NCBI RefSeq assembly: GCF_000011085.1
Contig: NC_006396.1
Location: 3,067,725 to 3,131,724 of the forward strand
From: Haloarcula marismortui ATCC 43049
GTDB taxonomy: Archaea; Halobacteriota; Halobacteria; Halobacteriales; Haloarculaceae
Direction: 5' to 3'
Length of the DNA: 64,000 nucleotides
In this document: positions 41,944 to 50,703 of the stretch, one piece after another
Numbering within the stretch: position 1 is the stretch's first letter
Layout: every line of letters starts with the position of its first letter
The notes under the pieces: model-generated
What the model was told of the DNA's origin: nothing
Databases searched by the model: none
The model's input: the letters and a program-made list of their open reading frames with translations, nothing else
Translations under genes and position numbers: made by a program

Positions 41944-42402
41944 TTATGCGTTTGGTCCGGACGCACTTGCGAGTGTCGCGGAGGTATCTCCGTTATCAGA
42001 CTGGAAGACAACCCTGAACTCGAAAGATCTCGAATTAACATCAACTGTTGCTCGGTCACCAGCAACTACTTTACTATTACTTCCGCTGGTATCACCGTTA
42101 AGATCACTGCTCCATTCTCCAGTATCGTCGATACCTGATCCGCGAACGAAGAGGTTACTCCCTTTGATCGAGTCACCGCCGTCGTGAGTAATGGTTACTG
42201 CACCTTCGCTGCCCCCACCACCTGAGCTGTCGTAGTCGGTGCTAAAGCTAGCCTGTGGAGCCGTGTTACTGACCTGATCGCCCAGACCGAGGACGAATGT
42301 TGCGATAACGGCTGCAAGGATGACCGTGATTGCGACCATCAGGATGACCCCGATGACCGGCGACACAGCATCGTCGTCGTTGAAGAATCGTTTGAGTTCC
42401 AT
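41944..42402 (-). CDS. Type IV pilin (archaeal), second copy
   Basis: The protein has 152 residues from the ATG at 42402 ([20 protein letters not shown]). The pilin N-terminal domain is nearly identical to that of the 40518 gene, while the body ([20 protein letters not shown]) diverges. It ends [12 protein letters not shown], parallel to SATLSQDTGPEA in the other. A TATATA run at about 42470 on the minus strand marks a promoter some 70 nt upstream. Regulation likely involves the HTH gene next door. Confidence 0.87.
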   Translation of the reverse strand: MELKRFFNDDDAVSPVIGVILMVAITVILAAVIATFVLGLGDQVSNTAPQASFSTDYDSSGGGGSEGAVTITHDGGDSIKGSNLFVRGSGIDDTGEWSSDLNGDTSGSNSKVVAGDRATVDVNSRSFEFRVVFQSDNGDTSATLASASGPNA

Positions 42403-42596
42403 TGTTGTGTCCGCACGCATCAACAGGTCGCCCTGTTATGCCGTGCTTATCGAATCGTGGCTATGGAGATATATAAGTCTGCACCTGTATTATCAGAACG
42501 TGTAATTGCCCTGTCTGTTAACAGCTATTCTGGGGTGTTTGAAACCGTATGCAGCCGATTAAGTCTGCAATTATCACAGAATATGTTTTTAGACCT

Positions 42597-44378
42597 TCAC
42601 GAAAGGGCCAGCAGTGCCACTGTAACAAACACCGCGAGAATGAGGATGCTGAGCCCGATGCCGGCTCGCATCGGATGCACGAGAGTGTCGTCGTCGCGGA
42701 GCCCCGCAATCACGTCGTTCGGGGATGTCACTGCCCGCGTGACGACGCTCGTGGCCTGCACCACTGCGCGGTCCACGGCGGCGTACAGTTCGGTCACACC
42801 GACAACGAGCCCGCGGGAGCCATAGAAGACGGCGGGGTTGTACAGCGAATCGATGTCTGGGACGCGGCCGAGTTTCGAGAGGGGCTTCTTTGTCACCGCG
42901 AAGCAAAGCAGTCCGAGAACGGCTAGAACGACTCCCTCGATGAGGTGGGGAACAGTGTACGTTTTGTAGACGTGGTCAACGACGGCCCCGCTCGTCACGT
43001 CGAACGGAAGGATAGTGAACAGGGCTGTGTCGTACACACCGTAGATGATACAGAGCGCGGCTACAGCCACCATGGCGATGCTCTGGCCGCGGTTCGCGTC
43101 CGGCACGCTGTCGTCGTATTCGCCGTGGAAGAACGCGTAGTAGCCGAACTTGATGAACGACATGAACGTGCCAACGCCGCCCAGCAGTAGCATCCACTCG
43201 AGCGTATAGAACTCACCGAGCGGGAGCGGTCCCTTTCCGAAGGTGTAGTGGCTCCCGGAGATAATGATCCCCTTGCTGACGAACCCGTTGAACCCGGGGA
43301 AGCCGGCGATAGACAGCGCAGCGACGGAGAACGCCCCCGCTGTGATCGGCATCTCCCGCCAGAGACCGCCGAGTTTCTTCAGGCTCTCTGTCCCGGTCCG
43401 GTAGATGACGACACCGGCGGTCATGAACAACAGGCCCTTGTAGAGGATGTGGTTGAACACGTGCGCGAACGCGCCAGCCTGTGCGAGCGAAGTTCCGATA
43501 CCAACGCCGGCGACCATGTACCCGACTTGTGACTGGATGTGATAGGAAAGGAGCCGCCGCATATCGTTCTGGAACAGCGCGAACAGCGCGCCGAAGATAG
43601 CCATTCCGCCGCCCATGTACGCGATGGCCTCGTGGCCGTTGGGGAACGCGCGGTACATCCCGTAGACGCCGGTTTTTGTCGTAAACACACAGAGGAACAC
43701 GCTGGCGGCGATGTGCGGGCGCGGATAGGTGTCTGGCAGCCACGCGTGCAGGCCGATGAAGCCGACGTTGACGCCAATACCGATCGCGGCCAGCGCGGCG
43801 GCCAGCCCGGTCGTAATACCGGCCGTTTCTGGACCGCCCGGCACCGACGCGAACAGGAACGTCTCTACCTCGACGTAATGCCGGAGGATAGCGGCCATCA
43901 ACAGCGTGCCGCCCAGCCCGTGCAGCAGGGCATACCGGAACCCGGCCCGGACCGCCTTACCGCCGTAGTGCCACACTAGGAGCGTGCTCGTGACGGCCAT
44001 CAGCTCCCAGAAGAAGATGAGCGTCAGCCAGTCGCCAGCGAAGACGGCTCCAAAGCTGGTCGCAACGTACGAGAGGGCGTACCCTGTCTGTGTCGTGTTG
44101 GCCTCGCTGGCATAGGAGTAGAGCACGGCGACCGCGGCGATGAGCCCGAAAATGATACCCATCAGCCGAGAGAACGGGTCGACGTTCAGGAGGACGGCGT
44201 CGAACCCGAGGAACTGGGTCTGGAGATGTGCGCCCTCCGGGACCGCAAGTGCCCATGGCACCGCGAGCGCTGGCACGAGCGCGCCGACCGCGTGTCCGGC
44301 ACGCCGCGGAAGCCGGGACACGGCGATTGCCAGCGCCAGTAGTACGACGACTGGTGGAACCACTGTAAGCATCGACAT
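42597..44378 (-). CDS. Mrp/Mnh antiporter, NuoL/M-like (MnhD-type) subunit, third copy
   Basis: The protein has 593 residues and about 15 transmembrane helices. The helix-5 glutamate of NuoL/M/N-like pumps is present as Glu125 in FFWELMAVTS. The helix-7 lysine site, normally KxxxxPxHxWLPDA, reads NVGFIGLHAWLPDT: Asn204 replaces the lysine and Gly the proline. It is the last gene of the mnh operon and overlaps the stop of the one before by one base. It may be a structural or modified channel subunit. Confidence 0.85.
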   Translation of the reverse strand: MSMLTVVPPVVVLLALAIAVSRLPRRAGHAVGALVPALAVPWALAVPEGAHLQTQFLGFDAVLLNVDPFSRLMGIIFGLIAAVAVLYSYASEANTTQTGYALSYVATSFGAVFAGDWLTLIFFWELMAVTSTLLVWHYGGKAVRAGFRYALLHGLGGTLLMAAILRHYVEVETFLFASVPGGPETAGITTGLAAALAAIGIGVNVGFIGLHAWLPDTYPRPHIAASVFLCVFTTKTGVYGMYRAFPNGHEAIAYMGGGMAIFGALFALFQNDMRRLLSYHIQSQVGYMVAGVGIGTSLAQAGAFAHVFNHILYKGLLFMTAGVVIYRTGTESLKKLGGLWREMPITAGAFSVAALSIAGFPGFNGFVSKGIIISGSHYTFGKGPLPLGEFYTLEWMLLLGGVGTFMSFIKFGYYAFFHGEYDDSVPDANRGQSIAMVAVAALCIIYGVYDTALFTILPFDVTSGAVVDHVYKTYTVPHLIEGVVLAVLGLLCFAVTKKPLSKLGRVPDIDSLYNPAVFYGSRGLVVGVTELYAAVDRAVVQATSVVTRAVTSPNDVIAGLRDDDTLVHPMRAGIGLSILILAVFVTVALLALS

Positions 44379-46075
44379 TACGCCATCACCCCCGGCAGAT
44401 TACCGACGATAGTGTCGACGATTCGCAGGAAGACAGCCGTGTACGGCACTGTCCCTAGCAGAAGCGACAGCGTGGCCGCGGTGAGGATCGGCCCGAGCAT
44501 GAACCACGTACTTTCGCCGCCGCGCCAGCCGCGGTCGTCCCAGCCACCTGCGGGCGGGCCGCCATGGTGTTCGTGTTCCTCATCGTGTTTCCCGAGGTGG
44601 TCGACGTGTTCTGGCTTCGGCACCTCGCCCCCGTCGGAGTGACCGTCGGCAGCGCCCGATTCGTGGTCCTCACCGCCGTCGGCCCGAACCTTGTCTCGCC
44701 CGCCAAGTGGTCCCCCGATGAGCGGCTTCTCGTCGTGACCGTCCGGCGATTCGAAGTACGCCTGATAGACGATTGGCCAGAAGTACGCGATGTTGAGGAC
44801 ACCGGAGACCAGCAACGCGGCGGCGAAGACGAGCCCGCCATTGAGGCTGAGCGCACCGATGACGAGATACCACTTGCTGACGAAGCCAGCGACCAGCGGA
44901 ATTCCGGCCATCCCAGCCGCAGCGACGGCAAAGGCGGCCATCGTCAGCGGCATCCGTTTCCCGATGCCGGCCATGTCGCTGATGTCGTCGGTGTGGGTCT
45001 CGACGTGTATCGCGCCGGCACAGAAGAACAGTGTCAGTTTCATGAATGCGTGTGCAGGGATGTGGAGCAGGCCGCCCGTCAATGCCTGTCCGTGGAGCAG
45101 TCCCAGCCCGAGCACGATATAGGAGAGCTGGCTAATCGTCGAATACGCCAGCCGCCGCTTGAGGTTGTCCTGTCTGAGCGCGATGATACTCGCGGTCAGG
45201 AGGGTAAAGGCCGCAATCGCGGCCAGCGGGAGGCCGACGCCGAGTTGCTCCATCGTTCCGGTCCCGTACACGTCGAGAACGACTCTGGCGATGCCAAACA
45301 CGCCGCTTTTGACGACCGCGACGGCGTGTAGCAGGCCCGACACCGGCGTCGGCGCGACCATCGCATCCGGGAGCCAGGAGTGCACCGGCATCAGTGCGGC
45401 CTTGACGCCGAAGCCGGCTGCCAGCAGGGCAAACGCCGCCCGTGCCAGCGTCGGGTCGGCCGTCGCGAGACCTTCGAGCCCGCCCGGCGCGAACGCGGTC
45501 GTTCCAGCGAGGACGAACACCAGCACCGTCCCACCCAGCACGGCGACCCCGCCGCCGAACGTGTACGCGAGGTACTTCCGACCGGCGGCGCGGGCCTCGT
45601 CCGTCTCGTCGTGGGTAACAAGCGGGTACGTCGACACTGTCAGCAGTTCATAGCAGACGAACAGCGTCAGCAGGTTCGAGGCGAAGGCGACGCCGATTGC
45701 CGACGCGAGGCTGGCAGCGAAGGAGGCGAAATAGCGTGTCTGGGCGTGCTCGTCAAGGCCGCGCATGTAGCCGATGCTGTAGAAGCTCGTCACGATCCAC
45801 AGCAGGCTTGCAAGCAGGCCAAAGAGAAGCCCGAGCGCGTCGACGCGGAACGCCAGTTCGATCCCGGTGGCCAGCTGCCCGAAGGAGAAGACGTACCGCG
45901 TCCCCGACAGGACGCCGGGGACCATGCTCGCGACGATAGCGAACTTCGCGACTGCCACCGTGATGGTCACCCCCTCCCGCACGTTCGGACGACGTTTGAG
46001 CGAGAGAATCACGGGGATGGCCACCGCGGAGACGAGGATTGCAAACAGCGGTCGAAGTGATGTGATATCAGTCAT
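44378..46075 (-). CDS. mnhD2: Mrp/Mnh antiporter, NuoL/M-like (MnhD-type) subunit with His-rich loop
   Basis: The protein has 565 residues. Both pump residues are visible: Glu in CYELLTVST and Lys in VKAALMPVHSWLPDAM. Towards the C terminus a soluble loop of about 75 residues rich in Asp, Glu, Gly and His (for example KHDEEHEHHGG) lies between two helices. Such a loop could bind metal or only reflect halophilic surface composition. It overlaps both neighbours in the operon. Confidence 0.88.
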   Translation of the reverse strand: MTDITSLRPLFAILVSAVAIPVILSLKRRPNVREGVTITVAVAKFAIVASMVPGVLSGTRYVFSFGQLATGIELAFRVDALGLLFGLLASLLWIVTSFYSIGYMRGLDEHAQTRYFASFAASLASAIGVAFASNLLTLFVCYELLTVSTYPLVTHDETDEARAAGRKYLAYTFGGGVAVLGGTVLVFVLAGTTAFAPGGLEGLATADPTLARAAFALLAAGFGVKAALMPVHSWLPDAMVAPTPVSGLLHAVAVVKSGVFGIARVVLDVYGTGTMEQLGVGLPLAAIAAFTLLTASIIALRQDNLKRRLAYSTISQLSYIVLGLGLLHGQALTGGLLHIPAHAFMKLTLFFCAGAIHVETHTDDISDMAGIGKRMPLTMAAFAVAAAGMAGIPLVAGFVSKWYLVIGALSLNGGLVFAAALLVSGVLNIAYFWPIVYQAYFESPDGHDEKPLIGGPLGGRDKVRADGGEDHESGAADGHSDGGEVPKPEHVDHLGKHDEEHEHHGGPPAGGWDDRGWRGGESTWFMLGPILTAATLSLLLGTVPYTAVFLRIVDTIVGNLPGVMA

Positions 46076-47565
46076 TGGTTTAGCAGGGGTGGAAGCGTCT
46101 CTCGAAGCACCTGTTCGAACGCTGGTACGGCTGCGGTCAGCGCGACCGCGAGCGCGGCCGCGATGACGACGACGGCGATCATCCCGAACGAGACTGCCTG
46201 TCCGCTCCCATCTGTTACGGGAGCCTCGTCAGGCTTCGAGTGGATGGTCGCCTCGGCGAAGTAGAGCCGCTCGACGAGGCGGGCGAAGTACGCAAGCGTC
46301 AGCAACGTACTCGCGAGCAACACGGTCACAACGGCCCAGTTCTCGGTGTTGACTGCGCCGAGGACAATGTACCACTTGCCGACGAAGCCGACCGCCGGTG
46401 GAACGCCGACCATCGCCAGCGAGAGCACGGCGAAGGCAAACGCCGAAACCGGGACGCGGCTCCCCATCCCGGCGTAGCCGTTCACCGTCGTCGCGCCCGT
46501 CTTGCGCTCGATAATGCCCGTCGCAGCGAATAGCCCGCCCTTCATCACCGCGTGGCCGAGCAGGTGAACGGTCGCGCCGACGACGGCCAGTGGGGTTGCG
46601 ATGGCGAATCCGGCGATGACGAGGCCGAACTGCGACACCGAGGAGTACGCCAGCATCCGCTGGACGCTGTCCTGCGAGACGGCGAGCGCACTTCCCGCGA
46701 TGATACTCACGCACGCCAGCCCGACCAGCGCCCAGCGAGCGACGGGCACGGCCGCCAGGAACTCCACGGTGAACACGGAAAACAGCAGGCGGGCGAGCGC
46801 GTATGCCGAAACCGTCGATACAAGCGCTGAAATGAACGCGCTCACCGTATCCGGGGCGTTCGCGTAGGCGTCGGGCTGCCAGGTGTGCAAGGGGAACAGA
46901 GCGACTTTCACCGTCAGCCCGCCGACCATCAGCCCGAACGCGGTCAGGACGAGCGTCGAGTCGTAGGCCGCCATCTCTCCGAGTTTGGTCGCCAGGTCAG
47001 CCATGTTGAGCGTGCCCGTTGCCGCAAGCAGGTAGCCGATGCCGAGCAGGTACAGCGAGGCCCCGACGGTCCCGATGATGAGGTACTTCAGCGCCGCGAC
47101 GGCGGCACTGGCGTCCCGGCCACTCGCTACGAGGCCGTACGCCGCAAGCCCCGTGATTTCGAGGAACACGTAGAGATTGAACACATCGCCAGTGACCGTC
47201 ATGCCCGTCAGGCCGGCGATCAGCAGGAGGTACAGTCCGTAGAAGGGGCCCGAGTGCGGGCCGGCCTGCCGAGCGTACGCGAGCACGCCGAGTGACACGA
47301 CAGCCACGAGCAGGGCGACGGCACCGGAGAGCCCGTCGACGACGAGTTCGATGCCGTACGGGGCGGCGAAACCACCGACCGCGTAGGACACAGTCCCATT
47401 TGTGCCGACGGTCCACGCGAGCAGTCCGGCCAGGCCGGCCTGCCCGAGGAGTGTCACCGTCGCGACGGGCCACCCGGCCCGGTCGCTCACGAGACTCGCG
47501 GCCAGCGGTATCGCACCGCCGACGATCGGCAGGACAACCAACAATACGGGGAGTTGTTCAATCAT
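46072..47565 (-). CDS. mnhD1: Mrp/Mnh antiporter subunit D
   Basis: The protein has 497 residues, the usual MnhD size, with about 14 helices. The glutamate in YVFLEITGLAAYG and the lysine in LTVKVALFPLHTWQPDAYAN are the proton-path residues. It overlaps the MnhC gene by eight bases and the following D-like gene by four. With the two further D-like subunits it forms the proton-translocating arm of the antiporter. Confidence 0.92.
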   Translation of the reverse strand: MIEQLPVLLVVLPIVGGAIPLAASLVSDRAGWPVATVTLLGQAGLAGLLAWTVGTNGTVSYAVGGFAAPYGIELVVDGLSGAVALLVAVVSLGVLAYARQAGPHSGPFYGLYLLLIAGLTGMTVTGDVFNLYVFLEITGLAAYGLVASGRDASAAVAALKYLIIGTVGASLYLLGIGYLLAATGTLNMADLATKLGEMAAYDSTLVLTAFGLMVGGLTVKVALFPLHTWQPDAYANAPDTVSAFISALVSTVSAYALARLLFSVFTVEFLAAVPVARWALVGLACVSIIAGSALAVSQDSVQRMLAYSSVSQFGLVIAGFAIATPLAVVGATVHLLGHAVMKGGLFAATGIIERKTGATTVNGYAGMGSRVPVSAFAFAVLSLAMVGVPPAVGFVGKWYIVLGAVNTENWAVVTVLLASTLLTLAYFARLVERLYFAEATIHSKPDEAPVTDGSGQAVSFGMIAVVVIAAALAVALTAAVPAFEQVLRETLPPLLNQ

Positions 47566-47914
47566 AGTAGAGCTGTTTGAGCTTGTCTTCGTCCAGCGTA
47601 CCGTACTCGGTGTAGATGCGGATGATCAGCGCCAGCGCCACGGCGGTCAGGCTCACCCCGACAACGATAGCGGTCAGGATGAGGACGTGTGGCAGCGGGC
47701 TGACGTAGGGGCTGCCACCCTCCTTGATTATCGGCGGGTTCCCGCCGGTCCGGAACGCGAGCGTGATGAAAAACAGGAAGATGCCCGTCTGGAAGATGTT
47801 CATCCCGATGACTTTCTTCACGAGGTTCCGGGACTCGATGAGCATATACAGGCCGATACCGAGCAGGAGCATCACCGCGAAGTAGTTGTAATGTGAGTTC
47901 AGCAGTTCAAACAT
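47558..47914 (-). CDS. mnhC: Mrp/Mnh antiporter subunit C
   Basis: The protein has 118 residues and three helices (LLLGIGLYMLIESRNLVKKV, then MNIFQTGIFLFFITLAF, then TAIVVGVSLTAVALALIIRI). The pattern IGxNxxQTGIxLF is the NuoK-like MnhC signature. It overlaps MnhB by one base and MnhD by eight. Confidence 0.92.
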   Translation of the reverse strand: MFELLNSHYNYFAVMLLLGIGLYMLIESRNLVKKVIGMNIFQTGIFLFFITLAFRTGGNPPIIKEGGSPYVSPLPHVLILTAIVVGVSLTAVALALIIRIYTEYGTLDEDKLKQLYYD

Positions 47915-48387
47915 TAGCTCTCATCCTCCGGTTCGTCGACGGCGTGGCCGAACCCCGCCGCAAGCAGGAAAAAGAGGCCGATAGCAACGCTGGCGACGAT
48001 ACCACCGATGGCCAGTTCGACGAGCTCGATAGCGTAGGCAACCACGTGCGAGATGAACTGTTCGTACAGGTGATATTCGAGGAAGTTCCCACCCAGGAGA
48101 ATCGTTCCCAGCCCGATGGCTGCGAACGTGAGCACGCCGCCGGATGCGAGCGCGGCGACGACACGGACGTCGAGCCACTCCCGCGCCGCGTCAATCCCGT
48201 AGGCAAACGCGAGCATCATTACGACCGACCCCGCGATGACCCCTCCCTGGAACCCACCGCCGGGGGAGTTTGCCCCGTGGAACATTACGAACAGGGCGAA
48301 GGTGAGCACGAACGGCGCGACAACGCGGACCGTCGTCATGATAATGGTACTCTCGACGTACAGCCCGGTTCGCTCGTCGGCGCTCAT
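47914..48387 (-). CDS. mnhB: Mrp/Mnh antiporter subunit B
   Basis: The protein has 157 residues with four helices. The MnhB motif HGANSPGGGFQGGVIAGS is clear at about 43-60. It overlaps the DUF4040 gene by four bases and MnhC by one. In the complex, MnhB contributes to the cation path next to the A-like part. Confidence 0.92.
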   Translation of the reverse strand: MSADERTGLYVESTIIMTTVRVVAPFVLTFALFVMFHGANSPGGGFQGGVIAGSVVMMLAFAYGIDAAREWLDVRVVAALASGGVLTFAAIGLGTILLGGNFLEYHLYEQFISHVVAYAIELVELAIGGIVASVAIGLFFLLAAGFGHAVDEPEDES

Positions 48388-48929
48388 GCGAACACCTCCT
48401 GTCTGAGGACGGTCAGCGCTGCGACCCCGGCTGAGAAGACCACGACAGCCTCACCCAGCGTGTCGAACCCACGGTAGGCCGCGAGCACCGCCGTCACACC
48501 GTTTTTCACTTCGGTGTCCGCGTACGCGTTTTCGAGGTAGTACTGTGTTACCTCGCCGCTGACGACGGGGTTTGCCGCGCCATCCGCCCCGACGGCGGGC
48601 AGCGCTGGAACGGTCGCAATCATAACGACGACGAACCCGCCGACCAGTACGACGGTCCGGGCGCTGATCGACTCGAACAGGCCGTTTTCCTGTGGCCGAA
48701 CAGTGTTTGCCAGCGCCAGAATGAACAGTATCGTCATGATGCCGGCCCCGACAGCCGCTTCGGTCAGCCCCACGTCGGGGGCCTCAAGCATCACCCAGAT
48801 AATGGAGATACCGAGGCTGTAGGCGGCAAACGCCATCAGTGACGCCAGCACGTCACGGAGTACGGCCGCGCCGATAGCACAGCCCAGCACGAACACCAGC
48901 AACACTGCCTCGATGAGTGAGAGGCTCAT
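48384..48929 (-). CDS. DUF4040 / MnhA C-terminal-like subunit (MbhD/MbhE-like)
   Basis: The protein has 181 residues and about five helices (FAAYSLGISIIWVMLEAPDV, GLTEAAVGAGIMTILFILAL). It corresponds to the C-terminal part of bacterial MnhA, split off as its own gene, as in archaeal Mrp and Mbh complexes; no full-length MnhA is in the operon. It overlaps both neighbours by four bases. Confidence 0.85.
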   Translation of the reverse strand: MSLSLIEAVLLVFVLGCAIGAAVLRDVLASLMAFAAYSLGISIIWVMLEAPDVGLTEAAVGAGIMTILFILALANTVRPQENGLFESISARTVVLVGGFVVVMIATVPALPAVGADGAANPVVSGEVTQYYLENAYADTEVKNGVTAVLAAYRGFDTLGEAVVVFSAGVAALTVLRQEVFA

Positions 48930-49246
48930 GATTTGTCCTCCTCATCGCCGGTAGTCCACGGCTCGATGCCCTGATCCTGTGCCGCCCGGGCGATGGCGTG
49001 GGCGGCGGTGGGGTTGGTCAGAAACATAAACACCAGCAGGAAGACAGCCTTGATCGTCGCGAGGTCGGTCTGAATCGCGAGTGCGGCGGCCCCGATAGCG
49101 AGGACGGCCCCCAGTGTATCACTTTTCGATGCCGCGTGAGCGCGTGTGTAAACGTCAGGAAGCCGGACAATGCCGATCGAGGCGACGCCGCCGAAGAACG
49201 CGCCGATCAACGCGAGCGCGACAATCGCCCACTCTGTTGGCGTCAT
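48926..49246 (-). CDS. mnhG: Mrp/Mnh antiporter subunit G
   Basis: The protein has 106 residues with three helices. IVRLPDVYTRAHAASKSDTL is the conserved MnhG motif (LPDxxxRxHAxSKxxTxG). It overlaps MnhF by four bases. Confidence 0.93.
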   Translation of the reverse strand: MTPTEWAIVALALIGAFFGGVASIGIVRLPDVYTRAHAASKSDTLGAVLAIGAAALAIQTDLATIKAVFLLVFMFLTNPTAAHAIARAAQDQGIEPWTTGDEEDKS

Positions 49247-49518
49247 AGCACACCCCCGTGCTCGACGTTGAACTTCGAGAATGCTATCGAGAGCAGGAAG
49301 TTCAGCAGCGCGTACACGAGCGCGATGTCGAGGAACAGCGGCTTATCGAGCGCGCCGGAGACGAGCGCGATCGCGATAACGGTGTTCGTCCCCATCACGT
49401 TGACCGCGATAACTCTGTCGTGGTCCGTCGGTCCCGCAAACACGCGGTACAGCGACACGATGGCGAACAGGACGAACGCGCTCGCGATTGCCAGCAGCGC
49501 CACCTCGAACTCAATCAT
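49243..49518 (-). CDS. mnhF: Mrp/Mnh antiporter subunit F
   Basis: The protein has 91 residues from the ATG at 49518 (MIEFEVALLAIASAFVLFAI) with three helices. RVFAGPTDHDRVIAVNVMGT is the MnhF signature (GPTxxDRVxAxD). It overlaps the MnhE stop by eight bases; a longer upstream extension of the frame lies inside mnhE and is rejected. Confidence 0.93.
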   Translation of the reverse strand: MIEFEVALLAIASAFVLFAIVSLYRVFAGPTDHDRVIAVNVMGTNTVIAIALVSGALDKPLFLDIALVYALLNFLLSIAFSKFNVEHGGVL

Positions 49519-50599
49519 CGTCGGCCACCTCCGGGTCGCCAATGTCACTCTCGACTGTGTTGTCGTCCCCCTGTCCGCGCTCGCGCGGCGAGGGAATGGC
49601 TGCCGCCTCCCGGCCGTAGAAAACGAACCGGACAGCTCGTTCGAGGCCGCCGTCAAACAGGTCCTCGCGCGAACTACCGGTGAGCGAGTGAATGTCGAAC
49701 GCCTGCTGGGAGACACTGACGGTGAGCGTCCCGGGCGTCAGCGTGATGCTGTTTGCCAGCGTCGTCACCGCTCCGTCACCCCAGATCGCGGCCTCCAACT
49801 CGACCATTTTGGGGTCAATAGGCAGCGACGGGTGCAAGACGACGTACGCGATTTCGAGATTGGCGACGGCGATTTCCTTGAGCAGGTACGGGACGTAAAT
49901 CACGAACCGGGCGAGTTGCCTCGGAATCCGGGTCAGCGACGGCTGGCGACTGAACGCGATCGGCGCAAGCAACGCAGTGACGATCGTCGCTGTTATCGCA
50001 CCAGTGAGGAAATCCAGCGGTTTGTACGAACTCAACAGCAGGTAAAACAGATACGACGCTCCGAAAATGGTGAGATACTTCGGGAGCGTCGCGGCGCGGG
50101 CGAGTGCGGTCGACCGTGCCGGTCGCTCGACGGGTGCGGTCTCGACCTCGATATCGCCCCGGACGAGTTCGACTTCGAGCGGCCGAAGCATCGGCGTCGT
50201 GCCGCCCGGGTTGAACTCCGGATCGAGGACGACCCGTTCGATGCTGTGTTCGTCGGCGTAGGCCAGAATCGCGTCGGCGTAATCGCCGGGACTGAACAGG
50301 TAGCGGTCAGCACCGATGACGCCCAGTTCAACCTCGAGGTTCGACGGTGGGGAAGTACCCAAGTCTTCGTCGAGCCAGACATCGATGCGGTCAAGCAGGT
50401 CCTTGGCTTGGCCGAGCTCCGTCTGTGCGTCGGGGTCAACGGCGCGTGTGCTTGCGACGGCGACGAGGTGCAGCGATATCTGTTGTTGCCCCTCTCTGGC
50501 CGGCGATTCGGCCTGTTCAACGGCGTAGGCGACGGTGTTCCGGACCGTCACCGAATCAGCTACTGGCACGAGCAGGCGACGGGGTGGTGGTACAGTCAC
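49511..50599 (-). CDS. mnhE: Mrp/Mnh antiporter subunit E with N-terminal Usp domain
   Basis: The protein has 362 residues starting at a GTG (MTVPPPRRLLVPVADSVTVR). Residues 1-140 resemble a universal stress protein domain (LLVPVADSVTVRNTVAYAVE, then EHSIERVVLDPE). Residues from about 190 form MnhE, with two helices and the conserved VHPSLPIDPKMVELE. MnhE subunits of bacteria are about 160 residues and lack this front part, so it is a fusion. It is the first gene of the nine-gene antiporter operon, with a TTCTAAAC box just upstream. A nucleotide-binding regulatory domain on the antiporter is plausible. Confidence 0.88.
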   Translation of the reverse strand: MTVPPPRRLLVPVADSVTVRNTVAYAVEQAESPAREGQQQISLHLVAVASTRAVDPDAQTELGQAKDLLDRIDVWLDEDLGTSPPSNLEVELGVIGADRYLFSPGDYADAILAYADEHSIERVVLDPEFNPGGTTPMLRPLEVELVRGDIEVETAPVERPARSTALARAATLPKYLTIFGASYLFYLLLSSYKPLDFLTGAITATIVTALLAPIAFSRQPSLTRIPRQLARFVIYVPYLLKEIAVANLEIAYVVLHPSLPIDPKMVELEAAIWGDGAVTTLANSITLTPGTLTVSVSQQAFDIHSLTGSSREDLFDGGLERAVRFVFYGREAAAIPSPRERGQGDDNTVESDIGDPEVADDD

Positions 50600-50703
50600 A
50601 GTATCTGTTTAGAAACTCCGAATAGGCGGTTCGTCGGGCAGTACTGTCGTTATCGGACCGGAGCAACGGAACACGCAAAACTATTTCGTAATCGGTTACG
50701 CGC

